DNA from: Methanobacteriota archaeon
GTDB taxonomy: Archaea; Thermoplasmatota; Thermoplasmata; SG8-5; JACRNV01
Length of the DNA: 64,000 bases
NCBI GenBank assembly: GCA_016214785.1
Contig: JACRNV010000014.1
Coordinates: 1 to 64,000 of the forward strand
Reading direction: 5' to 3'
Under the pieces are notes generated by a model, which was given only the letters and a program-made list of their open reading frames with translations, had not been told where the DNA came from and searched no databases. Position 1 is the first letter of the stretch. The number at the start of each line of letters is the position of its first letter. Both the position numbers and the translations under genes were made by a program. Shown here in pieces: positions 35,422 to 45,604 of this stretch.

Positions 35422-36906
35422 CTAATTGTCTTCGATTATCTTGACCGATTCCCCGCCGTGCAATGTCTCTCTGGGGCGTGTGGCCACGAGCAGCGGCATC
35501 GTGAGGCTTCCGCCAGTGACCAGCGCGACCCCTATCGGGAGGCGCTGTATCTCCTCGTCCATGCCCTTGGTGAGCCCTTCCACCGACGACGTGACCGCAT
35601 TCAGGTCGTTGGGGTTCGTTATCTTGAGGATGACCTGGGTGTTGCACTGGCTGAGGACGTTCTTGTCGACCTTGGCCGGGCGCTGCGTGATGACAGTGAG
35701 CCCGAGGCCGAACTTGCGCCCCTCGGCCGCGATGGTGCGCATTATCTTCGAGCAGGCGGTCGCGCCCTGCTGCGGGCAGTAGTTGTGCGCCTCCTCGACG
35801 ACCATCATCATCGGCGGTATATGGTCGGTCTTGCGAAGCTCGAAGAGGGCCATGGCCAGCCGGTTCACGACCAGCTCGGCTATGTCCGCCGGCGACCCGC
35901 GGAGGTTGAGTATCGTGGTCTTTCCCTTCTCGATCATCTCGCTTATCTTCGTGCCGCGGTCGGCGAAGATGTCTATCTCCTGGAGGTACTCAAGCTCCAT
36001 CAGCAAGTTGCCGGCCGGAAGCTCCTCGTCGGCGTCGAGGGTCTTTATCAGGTCCTTCATGGTGAAGCTCGGCTTCGTGCTGCGCAGGGCTTCGATGGCG
36101 CGCTTGACGGCCGGGAGCGCCTGCCGGACGTTCTTGACGTTGGCAAGGGCGAGTATCTCCCTGGCCTCCAGGTTGGCGAGCGTGAACTTCAGCGGCTGGG
36201 CGCTCGTGTTTATCTTGGTGTCCGGTGAGAACTCGAGTATCCTGTCGGCGTACGCGTGTGGCTTGACGCCGAAGCGCTCCATGTCGGGCGATTGCTTCGC
36301 CGCCTTCGCCAGCGTGGCGTACTCGCCGTGCGGGTCGATGATGAGTGTGGTGACGTTGTGCTTCATCAGCTCCTCGATTATGACGCCGGTGATGTAGCTC
36401 TTTCCGCCGCCGGTCTTGGAGAGCACGCTCAGGTGCTTCTGCACGAGCGTATTTATATCAAGATAGATAGGGATATCGTGGCCGTTGAGCAGGCCGATGT
36501 ACGCGCCGACCTTCTGGTCGCTCTTAAGGCCCACGACCTTGCGGATGAGATCCTCGTCGGCGCGGTGTATCGTCTCGCCGGCCTTCACCGGGGTCTGGGG
36601 GCACTGCATGATGTTGCGCTCGTCCCTGTAACCTATGACTGAAATGGTGGCAGAGACCTTCTCCTCGATGCTGACCTGCTCGCCGTTCGCTATCTTCTGC
36701 GCCTTGTCGATGGAGAGGTTCGTGTGGCGCTCGACGCTCGTCGCCTGGCAGAGGACTGGCCCGCAGGTCTCGTGGAAGACCTGCACGTACTCCATGCGCT
36801 CGAGCGGGGCGTTCACGGCGCATTTGAACTCCGAGGTGGTAACGTCGCCGTAGATGACGCCGACGGGCTCCGAAGAAGAAGTATCATGGCTTCCGTTGTG
36901 GTTCAT
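35422..36906 (-). CDS. HerA-like DNA-translocating ATPase with HAS-barrel
   Basis: LSVLSKTGGGKSYITGVIIEELM (Walker A), TTLIIDPHGEYATL, MMMVVEEAHNYCPQQG; N-terminal GVIYGDVTTSEFKCAV. Confidence 0.88.
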   Translation of the reverse strand: MNHNGSHDTSSSEPVGVIYGDVTTSEFKCAVNAPLERMEYVQVFHETCGPVLCQATSVERHTNLSIDKAQKIANGEQVSIEEKVSATISVIGYRDERNIMQCPQTPVKAGETIHRADEDLIRKVVGLKSDQKVGAYIGLLNGHDIPIYLDINTLVQKHLSVLSKTGGGKSYITGVIIEELMKHNVTTLIIDPHGEYATLAKAAKQSPDMERFGVKPHAYADRILEFSPDTKINTSAQPLKFTLANLEAREILALANVKNVRQALPAVKRAIEALRSTKPSFTMKDLIKTLDADEELPAGNLLMELEYLQEIDIFADRGTKISEMIEKGKTTILNLRGSPADIAELVVNRLAMALFELRKTDHIPPMMMVVEEAHNYCPQQGATACSKIMRTIAAEGRKFGLGLTVITQRPAKVDKNVLSQCNTQVILKITNPNDLNAVTSSVEGLTKGMDEEIQRLPIGVALVTGGSLTMPLLVATRPRETLHGGESVKIIEDN

Positions 36907-36996
36907 CGCCTCTGTACCCGAGTGCACGGCATCCCATCCGACTTTCGGTATATACGCGCGACAGGATAAATAATTTCCTATGCCCCAAGGTAAAGG

Positions 36997-37003
36997 ATAT
37001 ATA
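36997..37003 (+). promoter_or_regulatory. Candidate TATA box for the WD40/surface protein gene
   Basis: ATATATA in AAAGGATATATAGTG, ~24-30 nt before ATG 37024. Confidence 0.45.
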
Positions 37004-37023
37004 GTGCCGTCAACTATCTCTTT

Positions 37024-40000
37024 TTGGTCAATGGAGAGATCATCATGAAGGGGATTGGCTCGGTGATTCTCGTCGCCGCAATCGTGTGCTCGGGCATGCT
37101 CGCTGCCCTGCTGACTGTGTCCGACGGCGTCAGGGCGGACACGTACAAGGCCAACGTCCTCGTCAACGACATGACGTTCGGCAGCCAGTCGTGGCCCAAG
37201 TGTGCCATAGACTCCAGCGGCGCGATGCAGGTCGTGTGGGTGGACACGCGCGACACGAGCCCCTTCGGCCGGATACGCTACGCTTACAGTTCCAACAACG
37301 CGACGTCCTTCCTCACCCCTTCCATTCGGGTCGTGCCCGAAGCCCAAGTCACGGGGAGCCAGGCCAACCCGGACGTGGCAATCCAGAACGGGACCACCAT
37401 CGCGGTATGGCAGGAGAACGTCGGCGGTTACTGGGACGTTAAGGCGGCCGCGAGGAACGGCACTGCGAGCGCCTTTTCGCAGCCAATCACCGTCAATGCC
37501 TGGACGAACGATTCGCAGGAGATGCCATCGGTATCAAATGGTGGGGGCAGGACCGCAGTAGTCTGGAGGGACGGGCGCTCTGACAACCTCGTCCTCATCA
37601 CGAATGCGAACACAGGGGCGGTCGTCTGGTCCCTGGCGCACACAGCCACAGTGACGTCGGTGACCTTCTCGCCTACTGGCGATAGGGTTGCCGCTGCGGC
37701 CGAGGACGGCAGCGTCAGGATATGGAGCATGGCGACGGGCGCGCTCGTCCGCACCCTGAGGGACCACACGCAGCGCGCGACATCGGTATCTTGGTCCCCG
37801 GACGGCTCGAGGCTCGCCACGGCCGGCTGGGACTTCACGGTTAGAATATACGACGGCGCGACATACGCGCCGGCGAGCGTCCTGTCCAATTCCGAAAACC
37901 CCATCAATTCAATGTCGTGGTCGCCGGACGGGGCGCGCCTCGCGGTCGGCCACAACGGGGAGGGTGTGTACACAGGCTGGTCGACGCCGGGCTTCCCCGA
38001 ATACAGGTTCAATCTCACACTCTGGTATCTCAACGGAACCCTTTGGGAATGGGGCTTCGTGGGGACGCACAACGCGCCCATAAACGGCGTCGAGTTCTCT
38101 CCCGACGGCAAGTGGGTGGCCACCGGCGCTGGATTCCCCCCCGGGGAGGGGGCTTCGATGGACAACACGGTTGGCATCTGGAATTCGACGAGCGGTCTCT
38201 TGGCAAACATCGTTCCGCTCGGTTCCTGCGTCAATTCCATTTCATGGTGGTCTGACTCTGTGAATATGACCGCTGGACTGTTTAATGGCACAGCACCGCA
38301 GTTCGATGCCATGAACGACTTGGTCCACGCGTGGCTCGTCGGGCACGGGGGCAGCGTCAGGGCAGTGGACAAAAGCCCGGCCGGCGAAAGCGTTGCAACT
38401 GGCAGCATCGACACGACTGCGAAAGTGTGGAATGCAACGAGCGGCATCGCGACGCAAAACATCACCAGTCACGCCACAACAGTCCACACCGTCGCGTGGT
38501 CGCCCGACGGCGCGCTCGTGGCGTCCGGCTCGGGGAACTCCCTCCAGTACCGTAGGAACGAGTATCACATCTACTGCGCGGTCTCCTCGGATGCGGCCAA
38601 CACATTCCCGGTGCAGAAGCGCGTCACGAAGATCGGCTCGATGTTCACGGCTTCTCCAAGGGTATCTGTGTCGGGCAACGGCAAGATTGGTGTGGTATGG
38701 TACGATAACCACGAGGGCTTCTTCGATATATATTATTCCTCCTCCGTCGATGGCGGCCTGAGCTTCTCGGACGCGGTCTCCGCGGCCAACGGGGCGGTCT
38801 ACTCGGCGAGCATGCGCTACAACCCCGACGTCGCCTTGGATGACGGCGGCGTCGCCCACGTTGCATGGCACGACGGCCGGGGGAAGGTGGCGTTCGACGA
38901 GCGATATGATATATATTACTCGAACTCGACCAATTTCTCATCCACCCTCGCAGTCAGCCCGACGGCCAACTACATGAACCAGTCCGACCCGTCGATATCG
39001 GTCTCCCCGAACGGGGCGAACGTATATATCGCCTGGAGGGAGATAGGAATGCAGAGCGACATCAAGGTCGGCAAGTCCGTCAACAGCGGGGCGACGTGGC
39101 TCGCGCCAGACACCGTCAGCGACGTTGCAGGCGGCTCGAAGGAGCGCCCGTCGGCCGCCTTACTTGGCTCCGAGATGTACGTCTGCTGGCAGGACACGCG
39201 GCTCGGCAGCGCCGACATATTCGCCTCCACCAGCGCGGGACCGGACACGTGGCCGCCGTCCCTGACGAGCCACTACCCCTCCACGGGGGAGTCAGGAGTG
39301 TCCGTCTTCACATCGATCAACCTGTTGTTCTCGGAACCCGTCAACGCATCGACAGTCGGCCCCAGGTTCGCGCTGAGCGGAGGCGGTCAGGTCTGGAACG
39401 AGACGAACTGCGCCTTCGCATGGAGCGCGTACGGGGATTATGTTAGCATCACTCCGAACTCCTCCCTGAAATACAGCGAGGCGTACTCCGTCATCGTGAA
39501 GGCCGGGGTGAGCGATTTGTCGGGCAACCCGAGCGCGTCGGACGCGGCATGGGGGTTCACGACGGGTTCGGACGTGGATGCGCCGAGGCTCTCGCACAAC
39601 CAGCGCTACCTCCAGGTCTCGTACGACCAGACGCTGACGCTGACGGTGGAGGCCATCGAAACAACGGGGCTCTCCTACGTCAACGCCCACACAAAGGGCG
39701 TGGCCGATTCCACTTTCTCCGCCCACAATATGAGCTACCTCGCTGGCAATACCTGGACGTACACCGTGCCCGAGCAGGGCGCTTTAGGCACGATCCAGTA
39801 CTACTTCCAGTCCGCGGACGCGAACGGCTACACCTCGACCCTCCCTGAGAACCTCAGCGCCGTCGCGCCGTATTCCGTCGCTGTCATAGACCCGTACGTC
39901 CCGGTTATCTCGCACGCGCCGCTCGCGCAGGCGAGGATAATGTCCCCGATCCAGGTCAGGGGGAACATCAGCGACGGCATCGGCGTCCAGAGCGCCTTCC

Positions 40001-40752
40001 TGTACTACAAGGGGAGCCAGTCCCTGGGCTATTCGGCCATCGCGATGGATAGGGAGAGCGGCGACGCGAAGAACGGCTCATACCTGGCCACGATTCCACA
40101 GCAAACTGCAGTTGGAGTAATCAGGTACTACATTTGGGCCAACGACACATCGAACAACACGGCCCAGACCACGGCGGCGGACATCGCCGTGAGCGACAGC
40201 ACGCCGCCTACGTTCCTTGGGGAGCCTACCCTGCAAATCCTGGACGACGGCTCGATTGAGATAAGGGTCAACGTCACGGACGACAACGGCATGGCGCGCG
40301 TCATCCTGCACTTCCTCCCCGTCGGGGGCTCGGGCTACATCGAGAAGGAGATGACCGGCGTGGGCGGGACGGAATACAGCGCCCACATCCTCGCCCAGGT
40401 GCGCACCGGGGATTTCAGGTACTACATCGAGGCTTTTGACGTATCGGGCAACATGAACAGCACGAAGGGGATGAACGGCGGCGAGCCGTACACCGTCCAC
40501 ATGGAGGGCAGCACCCCCGCGCCCGAGTACATCATCCTCGCCGTCGCCATAGTCGTCATCATAGGCTCCCTCGTCGCGCTGGCCTTAATCATCAGGGCCC
40601 GGCGCAGGAAGGGAGGCAGTGCCCGCGAGGATGCCACGCCCCTGAAAGACAGCGCGGCCGACGGCCAGGCTGCATCGCGCCCGGGCGGCGGCGACGGCAC
40701 CGTATCTGAGGATCCATCGACAAACAGGGACATGCCTGGGAAGAAGGGTTAG
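37024..40752 (+). CDS. Secreted/anchored surface protein with WD40 and sialidase-like propellers, Ig-like domains and C-terminal TM
   Basis: Signal peptide; AHTATVTSVTFSPTGDRVAAAAEDGSVRIWSM WD repeats; PDVALDDGGVAHVAWHDGRG; Big_5-like STGESGVSVFTSINLLFSEPVNASTV; C-terminal TM and RRRKGG. Confidence 0.85.
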   Translation: MVNGEIIMKGIGSVILVAAIVCSGMLAALLTVSDGVRADTYKANVLVNDMTFGSQSWPKCAIDSSGAMQVVWVDTRDTSPFGRIRYAYSSNNATSFLTPSIRVVPEAQVTGSQANPDVAIQNGTTIAVWQENVGGYWDVKAAARNGTASAFSQPITVNAWTNDSQEMPSVSNGGGRTAVVWRDGRSDNLVLITNANTGAVVWSLAHTATVTSVTFSPTGDRVAAAAEDGSVRIWSMATGALVRTLRDHTQRATSVSWSPDGSRLATAGWDFTVRIYDGATYAPASVLSNSENPINSMSWSPDGARLAVGHNGEGVYTGWSTPGFPEYRFNLTLWYLNGTLWEWGFVGTHNAPINGVEFSPDGKWVATGAGFPPGEGASMDNTVGIWNSTSGLLANIVPLGSCVNSISWWSDSVNMTAGLFNGTAPQFDAMNDLVHAWLVGHGGSVRAVDKSPAGESVATGSIDTTAKVWNATSGIATQNITSHATTVHTVAWSPDGALVASGSGNSLQYRRNEYHIYCAVSSDAANTFPVQKRVTKIGSMFTASPRVSVSGNGKIGVVWYDNHEGFFDIYYSSSVDGGLSFSDAVSAANGAVYSASMRYNPDVALDDGGVAHVAWHDGRGKVAFDERYDIYYSNSTNFSSTLAVSPTANYMNQSDPSISVSPNGANVYIAWREIGMQSDIKVGKSVNSGATWLAPDTVSDVAGGSKERPSAALLGSEMYVCWQDTRLGSADIFASTSAGPDTWPPSLTSHYPSTGESGVSVFTSINLLFSEPVNASTVGPRFALSGGGQVWNETNCAFAWSAYGDYVSITPNSSLKYSEAYSVIVKAGVSDLSGNPSASDAAWGFTTGSDVDAPRLSHNQRYLQVSYDQTLTLTVEAIETTGLSYVNAHTKGVADSTFSAHNMSYLAGNTWTYTVPEQGALGTIQYYFQSADANGYTSTLPENLSAVAPYSVAVIDPYVPVISHAPLAQARIMSPIQVRGNISDGIGVQSAFLYYKGSQSLGYSAIAMDRESGDAKNGSYLATIPQQTAVGVIRYYIWANDTSNNTAQTTAADIAVSDSTPPTFLGEPTLQILDDGSIEIRVNVTDDNGMARVILHFLPVGGSGYIEKEMTGVGGTEYSAHILAQVRTGDFRYYIEAFDVSGNMNSTKGMNGGEPYTVHMEGSTPAPEYIILAVAIVVIIGSLVALALIIRARRRKGGSAREDATPLKDSAADGQAASRPGGGDGTVSEDPSTNRDMPGKKG

Positions 40753-40765
40753 CGGAGGTTGTCGC

Positions 40766-42880
40766 GTGCGCATAGTCGATCTCCCTCTCCCAGATAACTA
40801 CATCGACGCTCTCGTGAAGGCCGGCTATTCCGATTTCTACCCTCCGCAGGCGGAGGCCATGCCCGCCGTGCTCGCCGGGAAAAGCGTCGTGCTGGCGGCG
40901 CCGACCGCGAGCGGGAAGTCGCTCGTCGCCTACGTCGCCTGCATGCAGCACGTCCTCAAGGGCGGTAAGGCGTTCTACATCGTGCCGCTGAGGGCGCTCG
41001 CGAGCGAGAAGCAGGCCGACCTCCGGGGCTTCGAGGGTCTGGGGATCAAGGTCGCCTACGCCGCAGGCGATTTCGACGGCCCGGACCCCACGCTGGAGAG
41101 GTACGACATCATTGTGGCCACGTCCGAGAAGGCCGACTCGCTCATGCGCCACAAGAGCCACTGGCTGAACGAGATTACGCTTGTCGTGGCCGACGAGGTC
41201 CATCTCATCACCGACCCGGACCGCGGCCCGACGCTCGAGGTCACGCTGGCGAAGTTCAGGAAGATGAACGCCGGCGCGCAGATAATCGCCTTGTCGGCGA
41301 CAATTAAGAACTCCAAAGAGCTGGCCGATTGGCTCGGCGCAGAGCACGTCTACAGCGAGTGGCGCCCCGTGCCACTGAAGGAAGGGGTCTATCTCGACGG
41401 CACAATATCGTTCAGCGATTTCACTAGCCGCGAAGTCGTAGGAGGCGCCCGCGACCCGGTGGAGCGAATGGTGCTGGACGTCGTCGCCGAGGGCGGCCAG
41501 GCGCTGGTCTTCGTCAACACGCGCCGCTCGTCCGAGAGCCTGGCCGGGAAGATATCGGGCGCGCTCCTGAAAGTGCTCGGCGAGGGGGAAAAGGATGCGC
41601 TTTCGGCCTTGGCAAAGGAGCTGGCCGAGTGCCAGGACGAGCCCACGTCCTTCGGCGACAGGCTCGTGATATGCGCCAGGGGCGGCGCGGCCTTCCACAA
41701 TGCGGGGCTGACGAACGCGCAGAGGACGAGGGTCGAGAAGGCCTTCAAGGAACGGGTGCTGAAGTGCATTATCGCGACACCGACGCTGGCCGCTGGCATC
41801 AACCTCCCCGCGCGGCGCGTTATCGTCCGCGATGTCCACCGGTACGACGCGAACTTCGGCAACGTGCCGATACCCATCATGGAAATCAAGCAGATGTGCG
41901 GCAGGGCGGGCAGGCCGCGGTTCGACAAGTACGGAGAGGCCGTCCTGATAGCGAAATCGGACTCCGAGCGCGAGCGTTTGATGGAGCGCTACCTGCTCTC
42001 CGACGCCGAGCCGGTCGTCTCGAAGCTCGGTGCCGAGCCTGCGCTGCGCACGCACATCCTCGCCGCCATCGCGACGGGGCAGGTCGCCGACCGCAGGTCG
42101 CTGGACGATTTCATCTCCGGCACATTCTTCTCGCATCAGCAGGACAAATGGAAGATAGACGCGGACATAGAGAACGTCCTCGAGTTCCTCTGCCAGGAGG
42201 GGCTCGTGCAGGATCGCCAGGGCCTGAGGCCGACGCAGTTCGGCAAGCGGACTTCGGACCTCTACATAGACCCTCTCTCGGCGGTCACGCTGAAGAAGGC
42301 CGTCGAGGAGTACGGCAAACTCGAGGGCGTGAGCAATCTGGCGCTGCTGCACTCCGTCTGCGCCACGCCCGACATCCAGGCGCTCTACCTGCGCACTGGC
42401 GACGACTGGGTCGAGGAGGCCGTCGATGCCAACAAGGGGCCTTTCCTCATCGGGCGCGCCAATGATTTCTTCCTCGCCGAGGTGAAGACGGCGGCGCTCA
42501 TCCACGACTGGATGGACGAGCGCAGCGAGAACCACATAGTCAACAGGTTCGGCATCGGTCCCGGCGACATCAGGTCGAAGGTCGAGAGCGCCGAGTGGAT
42601 TGCGTACTCCTTCGCGGAGCTTGCTAGGCTCTTCGGGAACGCCGAGCTGACTGAGCGGCTGCGGGTTCTCGTACTGCGCATCCAGAACGGCGTGAAGGAG
42701 GAGCTGGCGCCGCTGGTAAGGCTGCGCGGCATCGGGCGGATAAGGGCGCGCCTCCTGTTTCAGGCCGGGTACAAGAGCGCGACGGACATCGCGCAGGCCG
42801 ACGAGAAGAAACTGAGCGCGCTGCCGGGCATCGGGCCGAGGATAGCTGCGAGCATAAAGGGGCAGGCGGGACGTATATGA
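40766..42880 (+). CDS. hel308: Ski2-like DNA helicase Hel308
   Basis: YPPQAEAM (Q motif), APTASGKSLVAYV, VVADEVHLI, SATIKNSKELADWL, QMCGRAGRPRFDKYGEAVLI, C-terminal HhH LSALPGIGPRIAASIKG. Confidence 0.92.
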   Translation: MRIVDLPLPDNYIDALVKAGYSDFYPPQAEAMPAVLAGKSVVLAAPTASGKSLVAYVACMQHVLKGGKAFYIVPLRALASEKQADLRGFEGLGIKVAYAAGDFDGPDPTLERYDIIVATSEKADSLMRHKSHWLNEITLVVADEVHLITDPDRGPTLEVTLAKFRKMNAGAQIIALSATIKNSKELADWLGAEHVYSEWRPVPLKEGVYLDGTISFSDFTSREVVGGARDPVERMVLDVVAEGGQALVFVNTRRSSESLAGKISGALLKVLGEGEKDALSALAKELAECQDEPTSFGDRLVICARGGAAFHNAGLTNAQRTRVEKAFKERVLKCIIATPTLAAGINLPARRVIVRDVHRYDANFGNVPIPIMEIKQMCGRAGRPRFDKYGEAVLIAKSDSERERLMERYLLSDAEPVVSKLGAEPALRTHILAAIATGQVADRRSLDDFISGTFFSHQQDKWKIDADIENVLEFLCQEGLVQDRQGLRPTQFGKRTSDLYIDPLSAVTLKKAVEEYGKLEGVSNLALLHSVCATPDIQALYLRTGDDWVEEAVDANKGPFLIGRANDFFLAEVKTAALIHDWMDERSENHIVNRFGIGPGDIRSKVESAEWIAYSFAELARLFGNAELTERLRVLVLRIQNGVKEELAPLVRLRGIGRIRARLLFQAGYKSATDIAQADEKKLSALPGIGPRIAASIKGQAGRI

Positions 42881-42941
42881 TGTTTGACGACCTACTATCA
42901 GAGGTGCAGTTAAAATAGAAGCAGTCCATTTGCAGTGCAGC

Positions 42942-43023
42942 GCGGGGGTACCCGAGCGGCCAAAGGGGCAAGGCTTAGGACCTTGTGGTTAGTCCTTCGC
43001 CGGTTCAAATCCGGCCTCCCGCA
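42942..43023 (+). tRNA. tRNA-Leu(UAG)
   Basis: GCGGGGG acceptor, anticodon arm AAGG-CTTAGGA-CCTT, long variable arm, T arm GCCGGTTCAAATCCGGC, 3' CTCCCGC-A. Confidence 0.9.
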
Positions 43024-43093
43024 TAGATTTATTATTCTAACAGAGGGAGGCCGGATAGGCCTAATTTAATAGCGTGAAAGGAATTAGGTCGTG

Positions 43094-43108
43094 TCCGGCC
43101 TCCCGCAT
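43094..43108 (+). repeat. 15-bp direct duplication of the tRNA-Leu 3' end
   Basis: TCCGGCCTCCCGCAT at 43010-43024 and 43094-43108, plus inverted GGGAGGCCGG at 43045-43054. Confidence 0.9.
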
Positions 43109-43122
43109 CCCAATTCGGTAAG

Positions 43123-44712
43123 ATGGAGTATAGTATGATATCGAAAATAGTAACGGTTGCAACCACTCTCCTCCTCCTCTCGATATTGTTCAGCGCCACT
43201 GCGCAACCCTCCGATTTGGGCTCTGTCTGGTCCGTCCAGAAGCTCGACATCAGCCAGGGCGATGTGGGTGACTTCTCGATGGTAATCGATTCCAAGGGGA
43301 ACCCCCATGTGTGCTACTACTACCGTCCGAACCAGAAGAGCAACATGCTGAGGTATGCCCGTTACGACGGGACGCGCTGGAAGGTCGAGACCGTGGACGA
43401 GCAGACCGGTGAGGGCAGCATTTCGTCCCCTTCTCTCAAACTCGATTCCAGGGACGTTCCGCACATCGCGTATGCCGATCTCAGCGCCGAGGCCTACGAT
43501 AGAGGCGGGACGCTCAAGTACCTCTCCCCGAATGGAAGCGCGTGGAAGAACGAAACTGTCGGCTACTTCGGCATTCTAGAATCCTTTTCATTTACGTTCG
43601 ACACACAGGACCAGCCGCACTTCGCAGTCCTCGATTACTCGCTTATTCGGAAGGGCTCGTTGGATCACATCACATTCACTGGGTTGAACTGGACGACTGA
43701 AGTAATCGATGTCGGGCTCCCATCCAGTAGCTTGACATCCATGGTCATTGACAGGCATGACAGGATTCATGTCGGTTATTCAGGAGTATCGTATCTGACC
43801 CCTATAGATACAAAGAACATCTTGAAGTACGCGCTCTTCGATGGAAGGTCGTGGAGGAACAGCACTATAGGAACTGGCTGCGATGTGGGAAGGACTTCGA
43901 TGGTACTGGATTCAAGCGAGAACCCTCTCATATGTTATTACGATAAAGGCAACACGTCGCTGAATTACGTATCCTTCAACGGTACAACCTGGGCTCACGA
44001 AACAATCGACAGCGCATGGGACGTCGGCGATCACTGCTCTCTGGCGCTGGACTCGGGAAACGAACCGCGCATCGCCTACTACCTGCGCAGCACATCCTCG
44101 GAATTCGTTGACGAGAGGCACAAAGAAGACCCCGCAGACATCAAGTGCGCCTACCGCTCGAACTCGACCTGGCGGACCGAGTTCGTCGAGGGCGCGAACT
44201 CGTTCACAGAGTCGATTGCGTTGGCGCTCGACCGCAACGACACTCCATACATCGTCCACAAGGGCTACGAGGCCGGCGGGCTGTTCGATTTCAGCACTTG
44301 CGCGAGGCTGCTGAAAAAAGTCCCTGCGGGACCGGGCCCCGAGCCAGGCGCAGATTCCGACAACGATTCCCTGCCGGATATGTGGGAGACGAAAAAAATC
44401 GGGAACCTGACATACTCGGGGGAAGATGACTCGGACGGCGATGGCTACACCAACTTCCAGGAGTACCAGGCTGGCACCGACCCGATGAACATCCTGACCA
44501 GGCCGAACTCTGTGGACAGAAGCGCCAGCCAAATCGATTACCGCATCGTGGCGGGCGTAGTTATCGTTACATTGGTCATCATCGCCGCCGTCATCGCAAT
44601 GTCGTCCTGCAGATGGAGGAAATCCGAGCCTACTGTCCGGGATGCGGCAACCTCCTCCAAACCCTCTCGAGATGAATCGCTGGAATCCCCTCCCCCGCCC
44701 CCCTCTGGATGA
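43123..44712 (+). CDS. Secreted/anchored beta-propeller-like protein with calcium-binding-type repeat and C-terminal TM
   Basis: Signal peptide, repeats of DSxxxPHIAYxD type, DSDNDSLPDMWE...GEDDSDGDGYTNFQEYQAGTDP, TM IVAGVVIVTLVIIAAVIAM. Confidence 0.78.
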   Translation: MEYSMISKIVTVATTLLLLSILFSATAQPSDLGSVWSVQKLDISQGDVGDFSMVIDSKGNPHVCYYYRPNQKSNMLRYARYDGTRWKVETVDEQTGEGSISSPSLKLDSRDVPHIAYADLSAEAYDRGGTLKYLSPNGSAWKNETVGYFGILESFSFTFDTQDQPHFAVLDYSLIRKGSLDHITFTGLNWTTEVIDVGLPSSSLTSMVIDRHDRIHVGYSGVSYLTPIDTKNILKYALFDGRSWRNSTIGTGCDVGRTSMVLDSSENPLICYYDKGNTSLNYVSFNGTTWAHETIDSAWDVGDHCSLALDSGNEPRIAYYLRSTSSEFVDERHKEDPADIKCAYRSNSTWRTEFVEGANSFTESIALALDRNDTPYIVHKGYEAGGLFDFSTCARLLKKVPAGPGPEPGADSDNDSLPDMWETKKIGNLTYSGEDDSDGDGYTNFQEYQAGTDPMNILTRPNSVDRSASQIDYRIVAGVVIVTLVIIAAVIAMSSCRWRKSEPTVRDAATSSKPSRDESLESPPPPPSG

Positions 44713-44774
44713 GCCCGCCATTCAGTAGAAAACCATATCTTCTATGGCGCATTTCACCCTATGGGCGTGCAGCA

Positions 44775-45329
44775 ATGATCGAGATAAGGTTCCACGGCCG
44801 GGGGGGCCAGGGCGCAGTCGTGGCCTCGAACATCCTCGCCGACGCGGCGTTCCAGGAAGGTAAGTCCGTGGCGTCGTTCCCGTTCTTCGGGGTCGAGCGC
44901 AGGGGCGCGCCCGTCACGGCCTACACGCGCATAGATGATCGGCCGATACGAATCAAATCCAGTATATACAAGCCCAATTACGTCATCGTCATGGACCAGA
45001 CCCTTCTGAAGGCCGTTGACGTCTTGGCAGGGCTGAAGGACGACGGCGCGATCCTCGTCAACACTCAGAGGAAGCACGAGGAGATGGGCATCGACAGCAG
45101 GTTCAAGCTTGCGACTGTCAACGCCACTGGAATCGCCATCAAGCACAAGCTCGGCAGCAGGGAGGCGCCCATCGTGAACAGCGCCGTCCTGGGGGCTTTC
45201 GCGAAGGTATCCGGCCTTGTGAAGATCGACACGCTGGTGACCGCCATAATAGCGGCGGCCCCTTCGAAGAAGGAGGAGAACGCTCTCGCCGCCAAGGACG
45301 CATACGCGGAAACGGTGGTGCGCCAATGA
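44775..45329 (+). CDS. porC: 2-oxoacid:ferredoxin oxidoreductase gamma subunit
   Basis: [25 protein letters not shown]...[16 protein letters not shown]. Confidence 0.92.
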
Positions 45330-45604
45330 CGACTAGAAAGGCCGCTCACAAGGACCTGCCGCGGATGCCGATAACAACGATCCCTTCGACCAAGGTCGTC
45401 ACGGGTTTCTGGCGCACGTTCAGGCCCACGCTCGACGAGTCGAAATGCATCAAGTGCCGCATCTGCTGGAAGTTCTGCCCCGACGTCTCGATTTCGATGA
45501 CCGACGATTCTTTCCCGGCCTTCGACTACGAGCACTGCAAGGGCTGCGGGATATGCGCGAACGAGTGCCCGAGGAAGGCGATAATCATGGTCATGGAGGA
45601 ATGA
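45326..45604 (+). CDS. porD: 2-oxoacid:ferredoxin oxidoreductase delta subunit (2x[4Fe-4S])
   Basis: CIKCRICWKFCPD and CKGCGICANECPRKAI. Confidence 0.92.
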   Translation: MTTRKAAHKDLPRMPITTIPSTKVVTGFWRTFRPTLDESKCIKCRICWKFCPDVSISMTDDSFPAFDYEHCKGCGICANECPRKAIIMVMEE

